A stretch of DNA of 64,000 nucleotides, from contig NC_089432.1 of assembly GCF_026210795.1 (NCBI RefSeq), forward strand, positions 310,001 through 374,000, read 5' to 3'. Every line of letters begins with the position of its first letter. The first letter of the stretch is position 1. Made by a program: the position numbers and the translations under genes. This DNA comes from Rhizophagus irregularis. Taxonomy: Eukaryota; Glomeromycota; Glomeromycetes; Glomerales; Glomeraceae. Under the pieces are notes generated by a model. It had not been told where the DNA came from and did not search any database. It saw nothing but the letters and a program-made list of their open reading frames with translations. Shown one piece after another: positions 55,001 through 64,000 of the stretch.

Positions 55001-57540
55001 TTATACCAAAAGGTTCAGGAGTTTTAAAAGTAAAGAACGCGTGTCTTCAGTCTTTTGTTGAGTATTGGATTTGTTGCACGAACGAGTCAAGGAACTGAGC
55101 GATTTGCCCAAATTTTTCCCTTTACTTTGCTGTGAATAAGGTTTTTTGTCCTTTTTGGACTTTTGAGGAATTTTTTTTGTGGGAGGAGTTGAAATGGTCA
55201 GCTTCCAATGATGCTTAAATTCCATACATCTAAGTAGGTGTTCATGCGTTTCAAAGTAAGCAATCAACTGACATATCCCATGCACCTTTAAATGAATAAA
55301 AGCGTGACCCTTCAATTTATGACTCAATGTATGTTCAAAGGATTGATTATTGTGGTAACTGAATGCTAACGGATTAGATTTCCAGTCTTCCAGAAGAGAA
55401 AATTTTACTTGAAAATGTTCCCAAGCCTTATGTTCTCTTAATTTCCAATGTCCAGGATACCAGCGGACAAGACCATCACCCAATTTTTGTTGCCACGTTC
55501 TCATAACAAAGTCCGTGTCTACAGTTGGTTTTAGTATCATTTTAGTCCAAACGGACTGATACTTGTGTTGTGTCTTAAAGGATATTTCCAATACTTGGCC
55601 CCATGACTTTAAATGTTCCAGGATGGCATCATGTGACCAGGCCGCCAGAGATATACATCATCATACATTGATCACCATACATACATACATCGGTCACTAC
55701 AATAAATACTACATAATCTTTAAAAAATATTAATTTTTTTGGTTTTGGTGTAGAAGTTACAACATAATCAAATAGGTAAAAAAGAGATCTACTTTCATAC
55801 TCTAGGATATCTTTTATTACTGACTTATGCTTACTACCACCACCTTTAAAAGATTGTCTAAAAAAATAAGTAACTTGTTGATGATTTTTTTTTCTACAGG
55901 TGCGCAAGAAAACGCCTTTATGCCCCATTGCTTATGAATTTCCATAAACTTGGATATGTGATACACGAGAACATGTATGTATGGAGTAATTGCGCTTGGA
56001 CTGTACAATCCTTTTTCAATGCGATTTGAATTTGGAATAACTCTATCTGGAGTTAAAAACAATTCCAGCCAGTCTTCTGCTTCAAATTGAAACTGGTGTG
56101 GGTCATAATCTTTTAATTTAAGATTGGAGTAAATTAGGTTGAATCTATCCCACAACTCTCAAATTTTTTTGGCTCGTGAAGGTGGTAATATTCAACCTAA
56201 ATCAAAATCTTTTAGAACTTTTAACTTATCATTACCCATTAATGATGTATAATTCCATGTATTAGATCCATTCTCTTCCCAAAATTGAAAATGAACTCCA
56301 ATTCTGTTCATTTCTTGCACAATTTCATTATGACATATGTTATCAAATTGATCAACATCTTTTAATTCTGACAAGACTAAGCTCCAAAGACGATCAAAAA
56401 TTCGGAGCATAATATGAAGTTCATCTGGAATCCAATGATCTAAAGAAATCATATTAAAGAGTGGCTTTTTACTATGACCTGGATATTCATTTATTTTTTC
56501 CATTTTTTTACTAATTTTCCAATTAGTTTGATTATTAATTTGGTCATGCTTGGATATCTGACACCACGGACAGAAATAATTTGAATTAGCTGCATTAAAT
56601 CCAAGACATATAGACAGAAACTTCCAGTCAGAGCTAAAGTACAACTCAAACTTCCAAATTATATTATTAATTTTTAAACCATAATTCTTAAGATCATTTA
56701 GTTCTTGAATGAATGGTGACATCATAACTTCCAAAAGTTCATAACTCTCTATTCCTGGAAAAAGAATGGTTGTATAGTGATGATCAGGTTTGTGAATGTT
56801 TTGTTCATCATTCAAAATCGCCATAGTGATCATAACCTGTTTTATTTTCCTTCCCACATTACGTCCATCTCCAGATATACGTAAATGAATTATTGGATTA
56901 CTTATATCCAATACCCCTTCAAAGATGAGAGCTGGTATAATATATGTTAAAATATCTTTTGCACTACGATGCCCTCCATTTGTAATGTTTTTAATTTCAA
57001 TTATCCCTTCACCAAAAATATATGAACTTTCAGCAAAATCTAATTCATCTAAAGTTGGAATAATTGGAATATTAATGAGACTAATTGCAATTTTCTGATT
57101 CATATTTTTTGTTATTTTAAGTCATTGTTCAGATACTATCCATTCACGTTCTAAATCAGGTTCCACTGCAACTAAAGCTCTATAACCCTCACGAGACAGG
57201 AAATTTTGGTCAATTACTTGTACTATTGAAGTGACTTTTTTTTCTGTTTCTCTATCATCCTTTGATCCATAAGCAATTTGAAAGCCCATATGCTTAACAT
57301 TATATGATAGTATATATAATAAGGACGTTAAAAAATACTTGAAATGAGTTATTGAAAATTTCAGTAAGATTTTTTAATTGTCCTCTTCCTGGAGTACCAA
57401 ACGTTTTTAATTTTATTTCTGGAACGCAACCTTTCAAATACTTTTTTCCATGTTCGATTGTAAAGTCTTCCATGGAATTTTATTATTATTATTATAGGAG
57501 AAATACTCTTCCATCCACTCGTAAATATATTCTTTTTCTC
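55001..57540 (-). pseudogene. decayed multicopy, transposon-like gene
   Basis: One minus-strand frame can be followed from a start near 57480 (MEDFTIEHGKKYLKG) through GYRALVAVEPDLEREWIVSE, a stop near 57107, MNQKIAISLINIPIIPTLDE (57103), LRISGDGRNVGRKIKQVM, PDHHYTTILFPGIESYELLE, YFSSDWKFLSICLG, a CPWC knuckle, two stops near 56193 and 56156, then WDRFNLIYSNL and SCAPVEKK. A slip in an A run near 55890 continues as NHQQVTYFFRQS. A last block (about 55630-55001; ILEHLKSWGQVLEISFKTQH, LGDGLVRWYPGHWKLREHKA) resembles a second family and is open. The GDGRN and SSDWKF blocks recur, in my memory, in many Rhizophagus hypothetical proteins and look transposase-like, but I cannot name the class. Confidence 0.55.
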
Positions 57541-59957
57541 TATGCGTAAAAGGTACGTGGATGGTTAAACAGACTAAAACAAAGAAAAATTACTTCAAAG
57601 ATTTTTTCTTTATAAAAAAAAGGATTATAATAATTTACTTATGTCGCGGATCCAACTTATTCCACCAACTACATTTTTGTGGTTAATAAATTAATTTAAT
57701 ATTTTTTCTTTAAAAAAAAGAGAGAACTGAAAAATTGGTTATTAACTTACGAATGACAAATTTGCCTGGGACTGTGTGGAATAATTTTACTCAATTCCAC
57801 AAAGGAGCTTCGATTTACTCTTCCGTACTACTCCATTTATCTCATTCTAATAAAAATTATTAAAATAAATAGAAAATTAATATCTAAATTTTTAATATAA
57901 ACTGCTTTAACATACATTCAGGTCAATTCTACAAATTGTTCTTCGTTAATGTTGGCATACTTGTTAATTTTAGTGAACGGAAGGTTAGTGAAGAGAATGA
58001 AGAGGATTTATAAAATTTCTAAATGCTTTCAGTTATTCTTATTATATTTATTATATATCTATTTTATTATACATTTTGTTATCATTTTAATAATATATTA
58101 TTAAAATAAAATGCAGTTCAAGTCAATTATAGAAGTCGACTTTAATATACAGTGCATATGTTTAAATATTGATTGAATTATGCCTTTGTGTAAGTGAAAA
58201 TTTTTTTTTGTGAGTAGGTAAAATAAAATAAAGTTATTAGGTCTAGATTGTAAAGAAAATATACATTTTAAGACAGGTAATAGATTACTCATATCTAGTT
58301 ATCTTAATAATATCATGTGTTACACGTACAAATTAATCATAATGGAGAAATTAATTTGACAACGTTGACACAATTTAGTTCAATGAAAAAATCTCATCAT
58401 TCTTAAATATTCGAAATTTCGAATTGTTGCTTCTTATTTTGATAAAATTCCCGAAATGATCCGTTAACATAAAAAATATTTGCTATAATTTGCTTATAAT
58501 TACTTTATCTTTAAACTAGATACAGTATTTCCGATAAATATGATAAATATTATAAAATTCCATGATACTATTCCTAATAAAAGTATTATTTTTTTTTTTC
58601 ACACACTAATCAGCTGATCTACTGATACGTTTTTCAATTATGATGGTACAGAAAAAATTAAATTTTTTTTTTTATATTCTTTTTTTTAAAAACGCATTTG
58701 AAAGTTCTCCTGATGTGATATCTTAATATTACTATATACAGTATGCAATATATTATGTATATATTGATTCATGTTCGGTAGATGCGGAGATTTGATCCGA
58801 TCAAAATGAATGCGATCTGATATAGTGGTACAGAAAAAGCCAATAAAAAGCGGTTCTTAGATATCTCGTGACTTTTGATTTCCTTCGTTAGCGAAAAGTT
58901 TTATTTATATTTTCATAAAAAATGCAAAAATAATACATATATATATATAATTCCCATAACGAAATAATAAATAGCGTAAATAACATAAAACATAATATAT
59001 GAATATTCTTGAATAACATAAATATCATAAATAATATCAAATAAAATAAAGTATATATATAATTCAAAAACAAACAAGGGTAAGAAAATACGACATAAAG
59101 CTTCAATAAATAAAAGGCATAAATTACAAATATCATAATTTTCCCATTTGTATAATTATATACAAAGAAATTATCTTAATCCTGACTAATTTTTTTCACA
59201 AGTTAGTTATCATAATTTAAAAGGCATGAAATAGAAATTTTTGAATACCCATTTTGATTTTTTGGAATAAGCAATTCATCGGAATTAACATGATGAAAAA
59301 TGAATTTACGTTCATCTTCTTTAGCATCCAAATTTTTTACTTGTTCTTGTTCTTGTTTTTCGGGTCCAATCACTTCTTGTTCGTATTTTATATTTATTTA
59401 TTTAGATGGATTTTAAATTACTTAATATTTGCCAGAATATATTCTGTTTTACTTTTTTTTTTATTTTGAATTATTTAAACACTAAGTATAGAGTAAGTAA
59501 AATTTTTTACAAGGTTCTTAGTTTGTAATTTAAATAATTCAATATTTCATTGTTTTCATTATTGTTATAACTTACCTGTTACTCATTAAATAATAATTTA
59601 ACTTTTACGATAATATTAAATTCTTGCAAATAAATTATTTTATGTATGGAGTGGGAAGTTTAGTACTGAGTTAATGAAGCTTACAATAAATAAGTCGTAG
59701 AGGTATGAGTAAATTAACAGCTAAAATTTTTATGTTGGTATGATTTGTTTGTTGAATTTTGTTTATTTTGACTATTAAAAGGATGTAATAAAATTAACCC
59801 TTTCAATAATACAAAGTAAGTAAAACGGAAGAACTAAACTTATAAAAATTAATGATCGATCAAATTAATGCGAATAAACAATCATAATGCGGGCCGAAAT
59901 TACTGACCCAATCACGTGATATGATCACGAATATTTTGGTCAATTGATATAAATACT
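57541..59957. other. AT-rich intergenic
   Basis: No gene supported. Repetitive ATAAAATAACATAA-like sequence lies at about 58920-59060; weak hydrophobic ORFs at 58888-59136 and 59254-59469 are low complexity. Confidence 0.45.
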
Positions 59958-59969
59958 GTATTTAAACAA

Positions 59970-61382
59970 ATTTTGTCAACAAACCTATTAAACATTTACT
60001 ATATAAAAAGAAATTTTTATTTCCTAAACAACAAGATTATACATTTTCGGTTCCTATTTTTCCCTCACTCCCACAGCAAAGGCAGAATTATCGCTGGTGT
60101 TGAATCAAGTACTGCGAAGCATATTCCCATAGTTAATCAACCATCACCTTCACTAGTCTTGATAAATAACCCTACCGATACTACTCCTCTTGTTACTACC
60201 GTAACCACACCTGCTACGCCTCTCACGACTTCCGATAATATGGAATTACCGAAATTGGATGGTCCTTCGACCCCTTTGGTCTCAATACATGACCAAATCG
60301 CTGTCAACATACCTCCTGTTGACGTGGATTTTGACAATAGTCACGCTTCTGATATTCCGGAGGAATTAAAACCCTTCATACCTGAAGGTCCCTTACTTTC
60401 AACGGATTCGAAGTTATCAAACAAACAGCACAGACGTAAGGGCGCGTTCCTTTAATACCTGGCAGCAAACGATATCTTGCAGAATTACGGAGACATAAAA
60501 AACGTCATGATGGCGAAGTTAAACAGAAAAGCATACGTTTAGCACGACAACATCAAGCCAAATGGCTCGGCACTTCCCTCAACAAATTAGAAGAACGTCA
60601 GGGTTTAACTAACGACCTCACTAAATTTCATGACATTTATCACACACGCATGACCTCGTTCACCAACAAACGCAAAAAGATCAAAGACCCTGCCAAATTA
60701 GCCAAATTGGAATCGGCATATGAAGAATTCGTATCGGAATTCTCTTTTTCGACATTCATCAACCCCAATCTTACCTCAATATCGCTATAAAGGCGATACA
60801 TCTGATGATACCGAATCAATTGAATCACGCCCGAATAAGCGTGATGTTAGTACTATGGCAAGCTAGATCTGACGCCCTTGTTCATCAACTGTTACCCTGG
60901 AGACTCCTAGTTGTTTGGACTTATAGTTTTTTTTTTACTATATTTCTCTTTTTGTATTATTTTGTAATGAGTCTAGATACCCTTTTACCTGTAGGCTGTA
61001 GCTGTAGCTTTTTTAATATTAGTCTACATCATTTGTTACTTCAACCCACAACACAAAACAATTTTGAATAGTGTGAACCACTCCATCTCTGACAGTATTT
61101 ACAGATGGCGGCCTTTTGGTCGAAAGAAAAATACGGATCATCAAAACCTTTTCTCTTTTTCTTAATTGATATAATTTCTTTTCTTCTTTTTTTTTCTTTG
61201 CGTTCAGTTTTAGACAGTGCTGGCTATACCTAGTATTGTTTTATCAATAACAGGCGAGGCGATTTCTTCTTCTTGGGAGGAGGTGGGTTTAAACGCGTAC
61301 GGTGGTGTATGTAGTGCCTTCGTTAAGGCCTCGTTCCATAATACATTTCAAAAATAAAAATAAAATAAAAATAAAAATAAAA
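59970..61382 (+). mobile_element. LINE-like insertion with 12-bp target duplication and A-rich tail
   Basis: Flanked by identical GTATTTAAACAA (59958-59969 and 61383-61394). The right end is a tail of AAAAATAAAAATAAAATAAA type (about 61346-61382). The body is much richer in G+C than its surroundings and codes for an ORF1-like protein, followed by a long T-rich and G-rich 3' region (GGGAGGAGGTGGGTTTAAAC). No reverse transcriptase is present, so it is internally deleted or a non-autonomous partner. Confidence 0.7.
59973..60866 (+). pseudogene. ORF1-like protein of the LINE, frameshifted
   Basis: First part, open from 59973, has a Pro/Thr/Val-rich region (TTPLVTTVTTPATPLTTSDN) and a conserved-looking PEELKPFIPEGPLL. 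A one-base slip near 60440 leads into PGSKRYLAELRRHKKRHDGE, then a basic helical, probably coiled-coil stretch (KWLGTSLNKLEERQGLTNDL; MTSFTNKRKKIKDPAKLAKL). A second slip near 60785 leads to KGDTSDDTESIESRPNKRDV and stop at 60866. Basic coiled-coil proteins of this kind are typical RNA-binding ORF1 products of non-LTR elements. No good ATG at the front. Confidence 0.5.
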
Positions 61383-61939
61383 GTATTTAAACAATGGAAA
61401 TATTTTTTAATTTATAATTTTTATGATTAAAAATATTGGACCATTAGCAAATTAAATGCGTAGATAATTTAATACTCATGTTAAAATTCAAATTACAATT
61501 TACTATTTCATCATTTATCGTAAAATTTATTATAATCATGAAAACATTTGATCCAAATTTACCAACAGATTTTTATTTAAATCATTGTAAGAATTACAAA
61601 GGATAAAATAATTTACTCTAGATTCTACTTATTCAAATGGGAATGTCAATTAAACTAACATTAATTATTCTCATTTCAAAATTAGCCAAAAAAAATACAT
61701 ACCCATACATTAATATTAATTAATATTACGTAATTCAAAAGTCAATTATTTCGTCACGTTATTTATATAAAAATAAAAAATCGTAAATGATCAATATAAT
61801 AATAAGACATCTCACATAGTTGTAAGATACTTTTTCCTCAAAGTGGCACAAGAGTGTTCTGTATATTTGTGTGTAAATTTATAGGTTGTTCTTGTTTCTT
61901 ATAATAACTGATAAAATACATTTTTATTCCTATTTAATT

Positions 61940-62215
61940 CAACTGCAAAAGATCTGCAGAAAATGGGAATCTGGCGTGACGTCAAATAAAAGTAAAAAAT
62001 TATGTGAAAAATTTATTGTAAAAATCAAACTATTTGTAACTTTGGGATAAATATTATGCATTAAAATATGTTGGTGTCGAATGAGTTTACATAAAGAGCA
62101 TTACTTTTAAGAAATGAAAATAGGGTATCGGAAAAAATTACTAATGATCGACATAAATTTGCGAATTTTTTGCAGTTGACTCACGGATTACGAATTAATC
62201 TATTTAATAAAATTT
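61940..62215 (+). repeat. dispersed repeat, copy 2 (partner 21452-21850)
   Basis: GATCTGCAGAAAATGGGAATC joins directly to TGGCGTGACGTCAAATAAAA, so the 144-bp module flanked by AAATGGTGGCGTCAA in copy 1 is missing here; the downstream 200 bp align well. Confidence 0.65.
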
Positions 62216-62330
62216 AAGATGAAAAATTAAATCTTGTCATTAAAACTCAAATTAAAAAAATTTTAAAAATGTTAACTAGGAGAATAAATTATCCAATAAA
62301 CAAAAAAAAAAGTCCCCGTACACCGAGACT

Positions 62331-63698
62331 TTATTCCTCATTCGGAGCATCACTTAAAATCCATTTTAAATTTAAAGGATGATGATTTGATGTTATAACA
62401 GTTGACGTTTGGGAAAAATAAGGTTGAATCCATTGTGGCTCAATGGCTTGAGATGGTGGGAAAGTAGGTCCATTTTTGCGTATATTTTGAGACGGATTGC
62501 TTGCGACAAATGTTGGATATAATGGGGAAGTTGTGGTTGGACTTGTAGACGCTATCCATATTCGTTCATCCGAAGTAGTAATTGGGACACGCATTTGCTG
62601 TAATGATATATCATTTGAAGTAGTTGTTGAATAATCATTTGATGCACAAATATAAATTGCATTAGATGAAGATGCTGTTCTTAACGATGACGTGAATGAA
62701 TTATTGATGTCATTAAGATCTATTTGACTTACATCGTTCATAATAACGTCACAAGGTCCGTCTTTGTTTTCATCATAAATTGTGTGATTATCAATTATGG
62801 TTTGATACATTGCTAAATTAACAATCCCACCATAATGTGTGTTTGGATCTCTATTATCAACATTTTTTATAGCTTCACTTCTTATTAATCTAGAAGAAGC
62901 AAGCCTTTTCTCTAACATTGCTATCCTATCATTTAAAGTTTTGATTTCGTTCTTTGCCGAAGTATAAAGCACTTCAAGATTTGAAGTTCTTAACTCTAAA
63001 CTTCTTATATAGTTTTTCTTACTTTGACGAAATGTTCTTTGGTTGGTTAGGTTCTGAACGTGCTTTTTCTAATTGGATGAAAAAAAAAAGGTAAGAAATA
63101 AGGAATAGATACTCAAAAAATGAGAATCGTTTAGGAAGTATGTATACGGGAAAATAAATTAACGTACTTGGCTGTTATTAAGCACCCTGAAAACGGGTAT
63201 CATCGAATTTGACCAGCATTATATGCAAAAAAGGGTGCTCAATAACAGTCACATACTTTAAATTCATATTGCAATCTTGTCGCGTAAAAAAAAACACAAC
63301 ACTCACATCCAAAGGTATAGTCGCCAATGGTTTTCCACCGCGTCGATTCGGCATTGGTTTTCCGATAGGTTGCAATTTAGAGTTTGTTGTTCTATGCAAG
63401 TATACAAAACAAAAATGAAAAGATTACGTTAAGGGAATTGGTTACAAAAAAAAAAAGTATTTATGTAATTGTTTCTTTAATATCGCGCAATTGTAAATGA
63501 AGCTCTACTTTTACGGATAAATTATAAACAAAATAACTTACGACAAAAAATGATATCTAATGATGATGCTTGAGAAAGTTGAGGGTTAGGAATACAGTTA
63601 TTTATTGGAGATTCATTATATTTGAAAGACGAAAAGGAACCGTTAATAGGTTTTGGTAAAGGTAAACTGAAACGTTGGGGCAACGATCGGTCACTCAT
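62331..63698 (-). CDS. Yap-type bZIP transcription factor
   Basis: Well-supported exons 63391-63307 and 63068-62331 join in phase: PMPNRRGGKPLATIPLD, then KKHVQNLTNQRTFRQSKKNY, then IRSLELRTSNLEVLYTSAKN and a leucine-zipper-like heptad run to about RLASSR. GG-KPL...LDK-QN-QR-FRQ-K-YI-LE is the fungal Yap1/Pap1 basic region and lead; N-x7-F-R is kept, although the usual RAAQRA reads LTNQRT. The C-terminal 190 residues are Ser/Thr/Asn/Pro-rich without a visible redox cysteine cluster. The upstream exon 63698-63542 (MSDRSLPQRFSLPLPKPING) has a good GTAAGT donor but its phase does not fit exon 63391 by one base, so a small exon or other acceptor is missing from my model. Nuclear DNA-binding regulator, perhaps stress response. 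Confidence 0.7.
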
Positions 63699-64000
63699 TT
63701 CGAAAGGGAAGGAGAAATAAGGAAAATTTCGTTGCACAAGGAAAGTTTTATTCAAGATTTAACATTATATAGAAAATAATCCATTAAAACGTGTCTGTAC
63801 TTGATATATGATTGGCCTCAAACTTAATTCAGTTTTTAATTTGAATGCATAATTTGCATTTAATAGAAGCCAATAGTTTAAACACAGTGCTTTTGATCTA
63901 CTCAAACTTAAAAATATATAAGGTAATAAGGCTTTAAGAAAAAAAATTACATTGTGATGATACAACAATGAAAATTTTTCCGTATAAAGTTTCAAAAAAG
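63699..64000. other. upstream region of the bZIP gene
   Basis: Holds the likely promoter of the bZIP gene; the minus ORF at 63995-63765 is not convincing. Confidence 0.4.

Noticed and set aside
1-64000. CRISPR arrays, bacterial operons, rRNA genes
   Set aside because: The short tandem repeats have no spacer structure, genes have introns and TATA boxes, and no rRNA-like conserved sequence is seen.

Overview
This is a eukaryotic, strongly AT-rich, repeat-laden window. I read it as nuclear DNA of an arbuscular mycorrhizal fungus (Glomeromycotina), most likely Rhizophagus. The basis is the gene families together with the composition: receptor-kinase-like domains fused to Sel1 repeats, a MATA-HMG-type HMG box protein, a Yap-type bZIP, short introns with GTAA/GTAT donors and TTTAG acceptors, TATAAATA boxes, and dense low-copy transposons. 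No organism name can be proved from the sequence alone. Genes are sparse; most of the window is mobile-element debris and low-complexity AT sequence.

Layout. 0-4 kb: two small secreted proteins, one single-exon (644-1144, minus) and one with three exons (2827-3655, plus), plus foldback repeats. 4-10.6 kb: a dense field of short elements: foldbacks with short-unit arms, a decayed Tc1/mariner, a hAT-like non-autonomous element with an 8-bp target duplication, and a small retroposon with an 18-bp duplication. 10.7-12.9 kb: a five-exon kinase-Sel1 gene (minus). 13-25 kb: mostly empty, with the HMG-box gene at 17.1 kb, a possible first exon at 13.47 kb and some weak ORFs. 25-39 kb: repeat territory: a likely retroposon end, Harbinger-like and other MITEs, a DUF6973-like gene fragment, a decayed hAT transposase, an LTR-like block, a G-rich minisatellite, and a Helitron-like 3' end. 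39.96-44.83 kb: a complete DNA transposon with perfect 8-bp target duplication, short terminal inverted repeats, many subterminal GTAC motifs, and one transposase gene that I can join across nine exons without a stop. 45-50 kb: a Sel1-only gene and a second kinase-Sel1 gene (both plus). 51.8-57.5 kb: pseudogenes and a tandem array of exon-intron units. 60-61.4 kb: a LINE-like insertion with 12-bp duplication. 62.3-63.7 kb: a bZIP gene.

The most interesting point is at 45276-45461. A short MITE (second copy near 30.4 kb) sits inside the coding exon of the Sel1 gene with a TAA duplication. The element supplies a GT near its left end and an AG near its right end, and removing the 180 nt between them restores the reading frame, with no other lesion in the gene. 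This looks like a transposon acting as a new intron. Other points worth attention: both kinase-Sel1 proteins have Asn in place of the catalytic Asp of the HRD motif (HQN and HRN); the exon-intron repeat array at 53.9-54.4 kb; and a 144-bp direct-repeat module present in one copy of a dispersed coding fragment but collapsed in the other.

No rRNA gene, complete tRNA gene, CRISPR array or bacterial-type operon is visible. Splice sites were placed by eye from reading frame and GT/AG signals and need transcript support.
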